A DNA stretch of 64,000 nucleotides from Aporrectodea caliginosa (GCA_020284085.1 JACEVL010000825.1:260001-324000), one strand, 5' to 3'; positions 10,701-23,279 are shown, counted from the stretch's first letter. Numbers and translations are program-made. The notes: generated by a model not told the origin, from the sequence alone.

Positions 10701-11489
10701 TATTGGTGAAGGGCAAGATAGGCGCCTGCACTGAATGCATGCTGCAGTGCTTAGTGTAGGACGATGGGCTCCACACAGGACATAAAGAACGGCGCCATTT
10801 CCACAACAGTTGCCTCATTCGTTCGTTCTCTCCTCCTTCGTCTGCGGTTCGACCTGGAACTCGATCCCGTCTCGTCAGTTGGCACTTTGGATAAGATCGC
10901 AAAACATTCTCCGCTTCTCCTTAAATAGCAACTTTCGACTGATTCACCCGGATCTAAACCAGAACAGTGATCATCATCGGTGAGTCCTCCATTTGGGAGT
11001 GGCTTTTGTTTTGTCTGTTCTAGGTGGTAGGATCCATGGAGGTACCGCGTTTGATGACCTCTAGTGTAGTCAGCTGACTTGTATTTTAGTGTGAGATACA
11101 TGTATGATAAGTTATGTAAACAAGCATTATGCCCTTGAATAAATGGTCTGCCATCTAACGGATTGTATCATATTTATTCGCATCTTCGCAGATTTTATCG
11201 AAGGTGCCAACCATCAGATTGTTTGCACAGCTTTGGCTAAATTTAATATCGATTTAAAGAGTTTATGTAACTAATCGGTAATACTCAGCAAACTCGAGAT
11301 CTGTCAACAGTTGCCTTGATTTTGTGCTTTTGTTTGTCAATCGATAGTAATTTGATCACAGGTAAAGATATTATTATTAGTTTTTTTACAACAATAATCA
11401 TTTTAAAAAAACTCATCTTCGCCCTCCTGCTTTCTCGAGGCTTGGGATTAGCGCTGCCACGGTTAGTGTAGTTGCGGCGTTGCATAATT

Positions 11490-11765
11490 AATTATGGCTT
11501 AGTAGTAGTAATAATAATTTCAGTTTAACGACACTTTGTGATAAGAGAGGCATTAGCGTCGCCCGCCTCCTTCATCCAGATTTGGGACTGGCGCTGCCTG
11601 GCACTAAAGCACGGACGCGTAGTGGGGGAGTTTGAACTTACCGGATGGATTGATCCAGAGTTTGAAGACAGCTGATGACAACAAAGGCCGCTGCCGTCGA
11701 CAAAATTATTTTGGGCATATATCAGCTCGCTACAGTAACTGTGATCATGCATATTATAATATTAT
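11490..11765 (+). repeat. Family R repeat copy
   Basis: It carries TTTAACGACACTTTGTGATAAG, then a CGTCGCCCGCCTCCTTCATCC-like block, then GGCCGCTGCCGTCGACAAAAT and GGCATATATCAGCTC. This is the same order of blocks as near 1340-1600, so it is among the more complete copies. The next 1.1 kb (11765-12850) holds no gene that I can support. Confidence 0.5.
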
Positions 11766-12854
11766 ATAGAGCGTGGGTTGATCACGACGTCGTATTCAGT
11801 TTCTATAAAGTTCGATCCACTGGATACCGCCCGCGTTTTATTCATATATAGCATAAGTTAGGAACGTATTAAAGGTGTTTGATAAAAGCATTCAAACAAA
11901 TTGCACTGAATTCGGGAAACAACTAGACTCGTGCCAAGATGCAATACCGCGCGTCTGTTGATACTTATAGGGTGAATATGATAAGTAAAAGAGGTGTCTA
12001 ATTATTCTGAACAGTTCTAACTGCTCCTATGGCATATTACCCGACCGATAGCGTTTATTTGAGGACTACGCCATGTCAAAGATGATTTCCGTCATTACAA
12101 AGCACTGCACAGGGAAAATAACGCTGAGCAATGGGGTCCAAGACATGAGTGCAGGCGGCCAGCTACCCAGCCAGAAACCCCATTGTGGTGATTGGAGGTA
12201 GACTTTTTCTCTGCTCACACAGCGCCCTTGGGTTTGCTCCCCTCCTCTGCATTGGCTGTCACAGGGATGAAATGGCCTGGGAAAATTTAATCTAAGATGT
12301 TTATTTACATCGATTTTTCTAATAAATGTTCTTTAGCAGGCCTATTATTTGCTTTTGCTCTCGTTTCTTGTTTGTGGTAAACAACATACAAGGATATAAG
12401 ACCGCTTTTAGTTATAGGACGAATATTACACTTAAAAGAGGAATATATCGACTGCATTTAGGACAGAGTGCAGAGGTGAAAGACGAACCTTGGGAAGACC
12501 AATGAGAAGGAATTCCTATAGTCAATCCGGGAGAAAATGAAAGCGTGAACCAGCGTGGTTAAAACAGAAGACGAGACAGAACGCCGAACAGCTCTGAAAT
12601 GTAAATAAAACTAGGAAGAACGTGTAAGGTTAAAGATATTGTTATAGGGCGAATATCGCAAGCGTGTAGTTATTTGAACAATTCTCGCCAATCAAATCGT
12701 ATAATACAATTTCAAAGGAACCATTCTGGCCGAACTGATGGCAGACGCCAACTTAGGCCTATATTAAGTAAATTTACACAAGTTAAAGGTGTCTAAAGAG
12801 AGCCCGCTAACGAATCGGCTACTGTGCCCTTGGATAGTTTTGATGAATACTGTG

Positions 12855-14645
12855 AAGTCTTAATTCATTCATTCATTCATTCAGAGCACTTATATAGCGC
12901 CCCTTAAAGAAACTACTCAGGAGCGCTCCCGGCCCAGCCACGACTAAAGAAAAAAGACTTGAGGGACTTGTAGAACCCTGTCAGATGGCTTACAAGTAAA
13001 AACGGAGCTTAAGTGGTAGGTCATTCCAAATGGAAGGGCCAACAACCGAGAAAGCACGGCGCTGCCTAATAGCCAAGCGAGTTCGTGGAACAAGGAACTC
13101 ACCCCTCGTCGCAGAGCGAAGCACCCGACGCGCTGGAACATCAGACACTGGACGGCAAAGATCACGCAAGTAAGATGGAGCGCAGCCAAGAACACAACGA
13201 GAAACAAGAGCAGCAATGCGATATGAGATACGCTGAGACACAGGCAGCCAATGCAACACATCACGCATGTATGCAGAGACAGGAGAGTACTTAGGAAGCC
13301 GTCCAATAAGCCGAGCAGCCGAGCGTAGAACTCGATCTAGTCGCCCCAAAACACCAAGGGGAAGGCCAGCAAGTAGTGAGGAGCAGTGGTCAATTCGACT
13401 AGTAACAAAGGCATGAACAAGGACCACAACTGCATCATGAGTAGACCTGGGAGTCACTTTGGTCAGCCAATCTGACCCCACTTGACCCTAAAGTGACTTG
13501 AGGTCGACTTGAAGTCGACAACTTGGAGCCAAAACGACTTGATCCGACTTGGCAGAAAAACAACTAACTTCCGACTTAAAGTCGACTTCTGACATGGTAA
13601 TAACGATTAAGTACTGCTAATAACACAAAAATGCCATGTCAATTTGCCTGGCAAGCATTAATTTCATATACTAATTAGTAATGAGACCTCAACATCTGAT
13701 GAATAAAATTGGTCAAAGTTTATTAGGCCTATTTTAAGCAGTGTGTTTTTGTGCTTGAACAGTTTTGTAATGCTCTAATGGGTTAGCAGAAGAATCTGTG
13801 TCGGACCGCGGACTGGTTGCACTGAATGGCTTGTTATAATAATACATTTTAATTCTGTTGTCATAATTATTTGGACACTAACGTATCAAATAGCAATGCA
13901 TGCGTACCATCCTACTGCCTAAAAGTTTATTGATTTGCGCGCGTTCAGCTCTTGATAAGGTAGACGTGCTAACATTTTTATTAACATTTCGATTCGCCAT
14001 TTTTATTAAACGTACGTGTGACGTTTTAACATAGAATAACAAATGATATAGATAAATCGACACCTATAGCCTAAACAAAACAAGTAACTGTTTAGCACAA
14101 CCACCGCAACCGGCGTCGATAATACAAAAGAAGTTAGAACATGCTTCATTAATTTTTGCAAAAGCACTACAAAACTGCTTAAATGCTGCCGTGACCTCAC
14201 GCTCATTAGTGTGATATGATAAATTTAGATTTATTTGTGTCTCAAGTCGGTTTAAGTCGACTTGTGGAGAAAACAACTTGAGGTCACTTTTCTGGACAAA
14301 TTCGACTTGGGGGTCAGTTGCGCTAGGCAGAAACGACTCGACTCGACTTGGGATGCCCAAGTCGACTGGGGTCGACTTATTGGGGTCGACTCCCAGGTCT
14401 AATCATGAGAGAGAGCGAGAGACCACTCGAAGCTGACGAAGCTGATAATAACAACTCCGTGCAATTGAGTTCACATGTTGAGATAAAGTAAGCTCGGAGT
14501 CAAGAGAAAGTCCCAGATCACGAACTGTGAGGGAAAAGGTTATGTGAGGAAAGAGCAGGGTAAGTTGAGGAAAGTCGATACCCTGCAGTTGTCTACGGCT
14601 ACCCAGCCAAATGAGCTGTATTGATAGACTTAAGGCATCTTGGAA
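12855..14645 (-). pseudogene. 5'-truncated CR1/L2-like LINE, split by a DNA transposon
   Basis: The minus-strand translation at 12990-13441 reads DAVVVLVHAFVTSRIDHC, then VSAYMRDVLHWLPVSQRISY and SVVGPSIWNDLPLKL. This is the conserved segment after the reverse transcriptase in CR1/L2-type LINEs. The same ORF resumes at 14410-14640 (VRDLGLSLDSELTLSQHV, ARSCYYQLRQLRVVSRSL). Removing the 960-bp insertion and one target duplication restores a continuous frame. The 3' end is GGGCCGGGAGCGCTCCTGAG followed by GGGGCGCTATATAAGTG and an (AATG)n tail at 12863-12882. The catalytic part is missing, so this is a dead-on-arrival copy. Confidence 0.88.
13442..14401. mobile_element. 960-bp DNA transposon with 8-bp TSD, inserted in the LINE
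   Basis: The ends are TAGACCTGGGAGTC and its complement, flanked by perfect duplications ATCATGAG (13434-13441 and 14402-14409). Both sub-terminal 150-bp regions are packed with short GTCGACTT/AAGTCGAC palindromes, so the ends can fold back extensively. The AT-rich centre has no transposase. It looks like a non-autonomous hAT-like element. The uninterrupted LINE frame across the empty site confirms the boundaries. Confidence 0.9.
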
Positions 14646-14977
14646 ACTTAAGTTGTTTCAGTAACAATGTTTATGTCAGTTCCTAACCTATATCAAAGCA
14701 ACTTATTATTTTAAATATGCTAAACTGATTGTAAATTCGGCGAGAAGGCTTTCTGAGGAAATGGCATGACTAACTGTTTCAGTAGAGTGTGTTCGGAATT
14801 GCACACCTTTTTCAAGATTATAGACTTTCCTAATAAATAGCTACAGCTGCCCAACTATAATATGCTTACAATTCCAGAACAGAGATCTTGTAGTTAAAGT
14901 TTGCGCGTTTAAGAACAACTGATAGTGTTCCTATATAATTGAAACAGACTTACTTTTCTAGCTAAAAATTGTTGGAC

Positions 14978-15350
<373 letters not shown>

Positions 15351-15615
15351 GAGGTATAGAGGATCCCTCAGGGACTTGAATATTAACTACTTAGAATGTA
15401 AAATATCCGGAATGGCCCTATTATAATAATAATAATTATTATTATTATTATTATTATTTATTGTCATTATTATTATTATTATTACTTTTACAGTAATGAT
15501 AATAAACTCTGCTAATTGCTTCATCCTGTATGGTTTTTACATTTTCAGACGACAGATAAATTCCATTTGAAATAATCCTTTAACGTTTCGTCACATCACC
15601 ATCATCACCATACAG

Positions 15616-16671
15616 ATGTCAGAATCCGCAGAGACTGTCAAAGCAGCCGAGAAGAAGGAAGAGCCACCTGCCGCAGCACCAGCAGCAGCCGCTCCATCCT
15701 CCATCGATCCAGTCCAGGTGACCGTGACGTCATCGGAAGTGCAAGACTCCATCAGTCTCTCCGTAAAACCGGAAGTCACGGATAGCGTCGTTGTTGCCGT
15801 AGCAACCGTTGACTCCGTCCAACATAATGCAGTCGAGCTGACCGCTGTTCCGACGCCGAACCAGCCAACCGTGCAGAACCAGCCAACCGTGCAGAACCAA
15901 CCAACTGTTCAGAGCCAGCCAATCGTGCAGAGCCAACCAACCGTCCAAAACCAGCCAACCGTGCAGACCCAGCCAATCATCCAGAACCAGCCAACCGTGC
16001 AGAACCAGCCAACTGCAACGCCGGCAATGCCAGTGCAGCAAGCAGCGAAGACGCCTGAAGCAGGGCAAGGAGGACCGGGAGGAACTCAGGGAGTGGCTCC
16101 TGGAACGAACTTCAAGGCCCAGCCGGACGACTTCTACCGGACGATCTTCTACTTCTCCGGAATGGGTCGGGTCATAGGGTCAGCCCTAGCAGAGGGAGTG
16201 TACGTCGACGAGAAGAACCGGAGAAGCGCCATCGACCCAGACGAAGTCAGTCTCTACACACGAGGAGCATCCACAACGGATGCGGGAACGAAGTCTGCCG
16301 CAGAACCACAGCTGATAACATCCGCCAGACACCAGGCCGTCAACCTCTCGGCTGACTTCCGCCGGTTGCAGACGCTGCTCGAAAGTCTGCCGACGTTCAC
16401 TGATGCGGATGAAGCGAGGTCAACCGGAACCGGAGGCGTGAAAGTCGATGAACCGATTCATGGAGAGATCTACTTCAGGAGCGAACGACCAGAGCAATAC
16501 CAGCAGCAGCAGCTGTTGCATCAGCAGCAAAGGGCGCGGCAACAGATGTACATCATGGATCAGACACCGAGTTCGAATTATCCGAGTTCTTCGTCTTATC
16601 CGAGTTCTTCTTATCAGAACATGAACGGGCATCTGATCAACGTACCGTGGAACTACCAAAGCAACTACTAA
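15616..16671 (+). CDS. Uncharacterised 351-aa protein with QPTVQN hexapeptide repeats
   Basis: I do not recognise this protein. An ATG-to-TAA frame of 351 codons with GC-rich third positions, unlike the AT-rich surroundings, argues for a real gene. Residues 1-30 are Glu/Ala/Pro-rich. Residues 83-132 are eight to nine hexapeptides of the type QPTVQN. Residues 170-290 are more complex (DDFYRTIFYFSGMGRVIGSA, then RSAIDPDEVSLYTRG) and look like the conserved part. Residues 294-311 are Gln-rich and 317-333 Ser/Pro/Tyr-rich, with the C-terminus VPWNYQSNY. There is no signal peptide or membrane segment. An in-frame stop at 15568 bounds it upstream. A good acceptor (TTTTTACATTTTCAG, ending 15548) suggests a 5'-UTR intron; an alternative is an acceptor at 15615 just before the ATG, in which case more exons lie upstream. 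A cytosolic or nuclear protein is only a guess. Confidence 0.7.
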   Translation: MSESAETVKAAEKKEEPPAAAPAAAAPSSIDPVQVTVTSSEVQDSISLSVKPEVTDSVVVAVATVDSVQHNAVELTAVPTPNQPTVQNQPTVQNQPTVQSQPIVQSQPTVQNQPTVQTQPIIQNQPTVQNQPTATPAMPVQQAAKTPEAGQGGPGGTQGVAPGTNFKAQPDDFYRTIFYFSGMGRVIGSALAEGVYVDEKNRRSAIDPDEVSLYTRGASTTDAGTKSAAEPQLITSARHQAVNLSADFRRLQTLLESLPTFTDADEARSTGTGGVKVDEPIHGEIYFRSERPEQYQQQQLLHQQQRARQQMYIMDQTPSSNYPSSSSYPSSSYQNMNGHLINVPWNYQSNY

Positions 16672-17269
16672 CGATAACAACTGCAAGAAATGACGGATTA
16701 AACGATGAATATGAACAGCTACTAGTGATTACAACAATGAGAAACAATTGATTAAAAGATGAAAACTGATCAACGCTCGAGTAGGCATAGATAAATATAT
16801 TAATACATCGTAGTATGAGAAAATTGCATATAATGAGTGTGTCATTATAGACCATATAATACACATATTCACGTTTGTTTACTTATCTCATGTCACCAAT
16901 ACATGTCTAACGAACAATCCACACTATTGACTTCACGTAGCCTATGGATATCTAAATATTGTAAAACTATGAAATGTATTCACTACAATAATAGGTACTT
17001 ACGTGAAATCCACATTAAATTTGTGCATCTTGATTTCTATATGTATAGGCGTTTATTTGTCGGATTCTGACTGGTTTTGTAAAGATGTTGTGTGACGTGA
17101 CATGTACCACCCTTCTAAAATGGCGATGACTGTGATAATGCATATTAGAAATGGAATCTTGTTTACTTTACCGCGATCTTGCGAATACAGATAGTAATTT
17201 TAATGTTTCCAGACCACTGTGGTATTCATCTTGTAAGGGGTTATTCTCGTTACAATTGCCCTGTTTGAC

Positions 17270-17365
17270 TACTACTTTGGATTGGATCCACAGTTTAACG
17301 GCAGCTTATGACAACATAGGCCGTTGCCGCCGACAAAGATTAGTTTTTGGCATATTACAGCTCTT
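17270..17365 (+). repeat. Family R repeat copy
   Basis: About 75 bp are nearly identical to 1521-1596 (GCCGTTGCCGCCGACAAAGA, GGCATATTACAGCTC). Further R pieces lie at 17510-17545 and 17800-17880. The stretch 16672-17270 has no gene that I can support. Confidence 0.55.
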
Positions 17366-17386
17366 TATATCTACAGCTCTACTACC

Positions 17387-17454
17387 AAATAATATAAATT
17401 CTCAAGAACTTAACTCAGCTCTACTAACTAAGTTCTTGAGAATTTATATTATTT
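17387..17454. repeat. Perfect 26-bp inverted repeat (hairpin)
   Basis: Arms 17387-17412 and 17429-17454 are exactly complementary over 26 bp, starting AAATAATATAAATTCTCAAG, around a 16-base loop. An RNA copy would form a stable stem. It might be a foldback element or a small-RNA precursor; nothing else in the sequence decides between them. Confidence 0.85.
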
Positions 17455-17544
17455 GAAAGATGCGATTTAAAGGTGTCTAAGTGGAGATGCAATTCTAACA
17501 AGTAGACAGTGTTTAACGACATCCTGTGGCTACCAGCGTATTAG

Positions 17545-17800
17545 ATAGTTTCTTTTTTGACTACGCTGTATCATATTCGAACCACCACACGTGCTCGTCG
17601 GGACTTCTCGATTGCGGCGCCACGGATCTGGAATACTCTTCCGCCATCTGTGCGTGCCACTAATGCTGCATGTGGTTACATGGTTTTCTCTCGACTCTTA
17701 AAGACGCACTTTTTCAGCTGTTTGATGGCCACGTGTTGAGCGCTTCTGTGAGACTCTTAAGTGGCGCTATATAAATGTCTTGTTACATTACATTACATAC
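17545..17800 (+). pseudogene. LINE 3' end with (TTACA)n tail
   Basis: The frame reads RARRDFSIAAPRIWNTLPPS and then SRLLKTHFFS, matching the last conserved residues of CR1/L2-like LINE ORF2. The stop is followed by GGCGCTATATAAATGTCTTG and a short TTACA tail ending near 17800. It is heavily 5' truncated. Confidence 0.75.
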
Positions 17801-18689
17801 ATAACCACGACCATTATCGTCGCCCTCCTTCTGTATCCAGGCTTGAGACTAGCACTACGAGAGTACGGGCAGTATTGTATTGTATTGTATTTAAAATACA
17901 GAGAGCATACCGATCAGAGGCGCTCCCAGTGCGAAAGTCCTCGAGAGTAAAGACACGTTTTGAGATAGCGAAAAATGTGGTAGAGTTCCGTAGTTAAAGC
18001 TGTTTAAATATGTTCCACTTTTCGTGTGCATTTGGAAATTTAGATGAAATATTGGCATAAGTATGACAATAACAACACTTTCTAGAAGTATCTATCGACG
18101 GTGAATTCTTCGGTTGTTGGCGACATCCTACGGCAGGCAACTTAGCATGGGTTTATGCGCTTCATGGGGCAAGAAATATTACTCGCGAGTGTATTATAGG
18201 CATAATATATAGTCTAAGGCAGGACAATTTTAACGGTGTCCAATGCAACTCAGCAAATCAGCAGAGTTGGAAGAAGCTACTTTTCTATAATGAAAGCCGT
18301 AATAGGTTGTATTATTTTATTTTTTATTATACGGTTTTTAATGTTTCCAGACAGATCAAACATAACTTTGGCAGTTAATATAGATAATTTAATTCCGAGT
18401 TCGTTAGCTTTAATTTAAAACAATCGATCCTGCGTCCATGCTGAGCTTCTGCTCTTCGTGCCGGAGAGTTACCATTGACCTAAACCCTCCTTCCTTCCCA
18501 TTTGACTAATTCAGTCAAATTAGTTCTCCTATATCCAAAATTGTTTTATGTAAACAGAGAAACTAAAGAACAAATCAGAAATTCAGTGCCTCTGACTCTT
18601 ACCTGATACTATTAGTTTAGACTTAAAGCGTTTCGCATGTCTTTGAAAATGGTATTTGCTAACGATCAGCGTTCTCATGAACTTCAGAT

Positions 18690-18930
18690 ATGTTTAGTCA
18701 GGCACAGTCGCTAGATGGCTGCAGTAAGAGATTTTCATAGATACTCGGCAGGTGGCTCGCAATTTCATATACGTAATCCTAACCATAATCTGGAAACTTC
18801 TAAAGCGCCAAAGAGAGCTCAGTCACAGGCACCGGCGCTATCACTGACGTTCAGTCAGCGCTCGTGAATAAGCTGGTGCCCTGCGCTTAGCTTTAGGTAG
18901 CGATTTAGACATTTGGAGTTTAGGACTTCA
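18690..18930 (+). repeat. SINE body fragment (family with AGCTGGTGC core)
   Basis: The core CAGCGCTCGTGAATAAGCTGGTGC is shared with the intronic copies in the methyltransferase genes (about 36587, 40955, 54850) and with 32280. The tail reads TTTAGGTAGCGATTTAGAC. The stretch 18000-18690 has no gene that I can support. Confidence 0.55.
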
Positions 18931-18934
18931 ATCA

Positions 18935-19550
18935 ATCAATCAATCAAAATGTTTATTGGCACCAAAGAACGTTGCAACATAACAGAAAATAAGCATCTCA
19001 CAAAATATATATCAAACAGATTAAGTAATAATAGATAAAGCTGGACAACATTCAAAGGGTACAACATTCAGTGGGTACCAAAAGGAGGAGCCCAAAAGGG
19101 ACGATAGTCCCGCTAAGTAGGGCCACCTATGTAACTAGATCAGTTCAAGACAGCAGTTTATAAGCTGTTGTGATTGACATAATGAGTAACATAGGACATT
19201 ATTTTATTTAAACTTAGCTATCTTAACTAGAGACAGATGCATCAACAAAACAATGGTAAAAGCAGCTAATCAAATATCTTAATATTGTTTCATAATATAA
19301 AGTTTAAGCTCCCTCTTGAAGTGGGGACGACTTGGAATATCACGGAGAACCTGTGGCAGACTGTTCCATAGAGACTTCGATTACGAGTCAAAACAAAGTC
19401 GATAACAAAGTTGATATCAAAGTCGATAACAAAGTCCATAACCAGGAAAAGTTGGAATGGGTTCTAAGTCCAGATGCAAAGGTCAAGCAGGCAGACAGTG
19501 AGACGGTCACGGTGGATGGTCTTCTAGAATTGCAACGGAAAGAGTGATAA
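18935..19550 (-). repeat. CR1-like LINE 3' region
   Basis: The end at 18935-18955 is an (ATTG)n-type tail (AATC on the plus strand) followed by TGTTTATTGGCACCAAAG, the complement of a LINE 3' end. The minus-strand translation near 19300-19340 reads VLRDIPSRPHFKRELKLY, typical of the ORF2 C-terminus. Frameshifts and stops break the rest. Confidence 0.55.
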
Positions 19551-19989
19551 AAGCAGAGCAGACATTTTTTGTAACCAGGGCATAGCCAGGGCATTCATTC
19601 AAGTAACCAGTGCAGGGGCGGTTTATGCCCCGAGTAAATTCTCGGCAGGGCAAAAATTCTGACAGGGCAACGACCAGGGCAAAGGCTTTTAACCAGGGCG
19701 TTTCCATTGGCTTACCCTGGTGTAGTGCCGCCACTGGATAAGAGGAGGTAGATAAGAATGTAAGTAAAAAAATCATCTTTGAGATGCTTAAATTCACTTT
19801 AGTTAGTGAAATTTCGATCGAGGTGACTAACTGCTAACCCTGCTATTTACTGAATTCTGTTTGCGATAGAACGACAAACCATTGGATGGGCATTCGGTAC
19901 ATATGGCAAAAACCGGTTTCCGCCTGTGTCACGTGACATCCGAGCCCCGTCTTATGCGCCATCTTTCCAAACTTAGTCCTACATCTGTG

Positions 19990-20411
<422 letters not shown>

Positions 20412-20689
20412 CTATTATGCCCTATATTCATGGATATAATATATCAGAGACTCAGATCTCTCAGACTGTTCAAGTTCCAAGTCTAACGAAACTGAATTTG
20501 ATCTGTGCTTTAAGTTAAGCGGACAAAGTTTTAGACTTTGAATCAGTTTCAAAGGACTTTTCAGCCCACGATGATGCTGTTGATGTTGAAGATGCTGGAA
20601 AACGTGATCGTTTTCTAAGCTGATGATGAAAAAGATGATGTCAGTAACGATAAAACTGATATCATTGCAACGACAAAGTTGTTGCTGAT

Positions 20690-20900
20690 AATGATGGTGG
20701 TGGTGGTGGTGGTGATGGTGGTGGTGGTGGTGGTGGTGGTGGTGGTGGTGGTGGTGGTGTTGATTATGATGACTAGGATGATGTTTTTGTTTTATGTGGT
20801 GTGGTCGTGGTGGTGGTGGTCATAGTGGTGGTAGTAGTGGTGCTACTGGTGATGGTTGTGTAGGTAGTGGAGAATGGTGATGGTGTTAATGGTAGCACTT
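20690..20900 (+). repeat. (GGT)n microsatellite block
   Basis: A (GGT)n run lies at about 20697-20760, with degenerate GGT/GAT triplets to about 20900. Confidence 0.9.
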
Positions 20901-20954
20901 GTGGTAATTGTCTTCGTATAGCTGCTGTTAATTCTACATGATTACTTGATTTCA

Positions 20955-21345
20955 TTCATGCATTCATTACCTGAATTTGTATAGCTACTCAGAGGCGCTC
21001 CCAACCCCAGCGCGCCCAAATAAGACCATTCTAAGACAAGAGAGGAATGCCTGAGAAGGGGATTCTAAGAATGGAGCGGAGTGCCAGAGGGAGGCCATTC
21101 CAGATAGAGGGGCCAACCACAGAGGAGGCACGGCTCTGCCTGTGGAGGTGCGAGCAAAAGGAACAGAGAGAAGACCATGTTCAGCCGAACGGAGGGAGCG
21201 CGAGCCAAGAGCACTGAGGGAGGGGCTACAAAGCTCGATAAGGAAGGCAGGAACGAGGCCTTGCAGGCAGCGCCAAACTAAGGCAGCTATCCCTACACTC
21301 GATTCTCTGTTTAAGGGGGATTTCGTATGGGACTGACTCCTATAA
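20955..21345 (-). pseudogene. LINE 3' end fragment
   Basis: Minus-strand reading gives FLIELCSPSLSALGSR and RSAEHGLLSVPFARTS, then the GGGAGCGCCTCTGAGTAGC terminus and a degenerate (ATTC/ATGA) tail. The same C-terminal ORF occurs at 12990-13440 but with different residues, so it is another subfamily. Confidence 0.65.
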
Positions 21346-21599
21346 TAATCGACTCTCCGCGTAAACTGACTTTAAAGTCCAACTAAATCTTGTTGTCGTA
21401 AAACGATCCTCCGCCCCTTTTCCCTATACGCGTGTGTCTTCGTTATAAACACCGGCGGGGTTAAAGTCATAATCAAACCAGACTATATTCCCGGGTCAAT
21501 ATCTGGGTTGAAGTGACTCTTAGAATAAGAAGTCGTAAGCACAGGCAAAAGAGATCCCAGTAAGATCAGATCAAAGATGATGCCAGTTAAAGTACAAAG

Positions 21600-21890
21600 G
21601 TCCATGCTAGACTAGGTTACCATAGGATACCCTTCGCTCTGCTTCTAGCGGGAAGCTTTCGGTCCCCCGTGATAGAACCTCAGCCTGTCAACGTCGTGCT
21701 TTCTCAGTTGTAGGTCCTTCTATCTGGAATGGTCTCCCGTTGGAGATACGCCTGTTACCTCGGGATAATTCATCTACGTTCTACAGGCTCCTTCAGATTA
21801 CTTATATCACCGTGGTTGGACTGGGAGCGCCTCTGAGTAGGCTTCTTGAAGGGGCGCTATATAAATTCCTGAAATGAATTAATGAATTGA
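21600..21890 (+). pseudogene. LINE 3' end fragment
   Basis: Frames in this stretch give CRAFSVVGPSIWNGLPLEIR with small indels. These are followed by CTGGGAGCGCCTCTGAGTAG, GGGGCGCTATATAAATTCCT and an (ATGAATTA) tail. It lies head-to-head with the minus-strand copy at 20955-21345. Confidence 0.7.
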
Positions 21891-21892
21891 GG

Positions 21893-22098
21893 CAATAATG
21901 TAAAATAGTAAACGTGTTTCTATAGCGACCGTATGGTCATACTTTCAATGAACTGATTGGGTGAGATCCTTCACCACCATTACACTCATTCAAAATGGCA
22001 GCAGTGGTGTAGGATCTCACCCGATCAATTCATTCTAAAAATTCACAGGATCGAGGTCATGCGGTCGTTATGTAAAAACGTGCAAATTTACTATTATG
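21893..22098. mobile_element. Palindromic foldback MITE, about 200 bp
   Basis: The sequence can fold on itself over about 85 bp per arm with scattered mismatches. The innermost pairing is GATTGGGTGAGATCC (21955-21969) with GGATCTCACCCGATC (22011-22025). The outer pairing is GCGACCGTATGGTC with GGTCATGCGGTCG. No ORF is present and I could not fix a target duplication. Confidence 0.65.
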
Positions 22099-22299
22099 GA
22101 TCGCTGAGTATTTGATTTTTTTCAGCCACCAACAGACTTTGTTCAGTCTTCTACGCCTGACTTCGTGTGAGGGAATAGGTCGCTAGGTGGCGCGTGAGAC
22201 CGACCTGTCAGACGGTAATAATCCCTTGGTAAATATCGCATGATTCCAACTCTGCTCTCATCTATTACACAAACAGCTCACGCCAAATGTAAACACAGA

Positions 22300-22658
22300 A
22301 AGACACGCACGCGTACACACACGCAAACACATACACATACACATAGACACAGAGACACAAAAAGCATGCAAACACACGAAGGCCTACACTATGTGACCCG
22401 AGCTAATAGGCCTGCTATTATAGAGACGAAGCGACCTTCGTTTTTGGGCAACTGGATTAGGAGTATGTATTTGCGAAAAAGAAGGATCAACACAGACAGA
22501 GAGACGGACAGATGGAAAGACAGACGCATAGTGATGGACGGAGAGGCAAAAAGATAGACAGACGTAGACATACAGCCAGGAAGATAATTAGACAGACGGA
22601 CGGCATGCGGGGAATAGCACACATTCAGAAGTACATAGGCATGCATATAATAAATAAA

Positions 22659-22745
<87 letters not shown>

Positions 22746-22965
22746 CAGAGACAGAGACAGAGACAGAGACAGAGACAGAGACAGAGACAGAGACAGAGAC
22801 AGAGACACAGAGACAGAGACAGAGAGAGACAGAGAGACAGAGACAGAGACAGAGACAGAGAGATTGACAAAGACAGAGACACACCGCGAAACAGAGACAG
22901 AGAGACATGCATAGACGGAGACAGAGAGTTTTAGACACAGACACAGACATCATAACGACAAAAAT
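22300..22965 (+). repeat. (AC)n, (GA)n and (GACAGA)n microsatellite block
   Basis: Degenerate AC repeats (22305-22385) are followed by pure (GA)n at about 22662-22730 and (GACAGA)n with variants to about 22935. Confidence 0.93.
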
Positions 22966-23167
22966 AAATTAGATTGAGTCCAGGGTTCCGGAAAGAGGAG
23001 AAGGACAGAGCCATACGGAGACATATAGACAGTCGTACAAACACACACACAGAACCAGTAACGCGTCGTAAAGCAAACAAGTGGCTCCCGTCGAGTCAGG
23101 TGGTTGCTATTATACATAACAGCCGATCTAACACCAGCAGGTCTTGAAACTGGGGCAAATTTCTAGC

Positions 23168-23176
23168 TATATAAAA
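23168..23176 (+). promoter_or_regulatory. TATA box of the AChBP-like gene
   Basis: TATATAAAA lies 112 bp upstream of the predicted ATG, in the context GCTATATAAAAGCTGCC. Transcription would start at about 23198-23205, leaving a 5'-UTR of about 80 nt. It is the clearest core promoter in the window. Confidence 0.6.
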
Positions 23177-23279
23177 GCTGCCCCAGTTGAGACCAAGTTT
23201 CAGGTCTCCTACAGTAACTTGCAGCCGCATTTCGCATCTTCTTCACATCTTCTGAAGTCAATTGAGGAGTCGAGAAAAG

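Noticed and set aside
13085..13294. Plus-strand 69-aa ORF
   Set aside because: It is the antisense of a conserved LINE ORF2 segment.
19600..19745. hAT MITE with CAGTGCAGGGGCGG and CCGCCACTGG ends
   Set aside because: The ends look right, but I found no matching target duplication, so I left it out of the feature list.
22389..22953. Leu/Ser- and Val/Ser-rich ORFs across (GA)n and (GACAGA)n
   Set aside because: They are simple-repeat translations in several overlapping frames.
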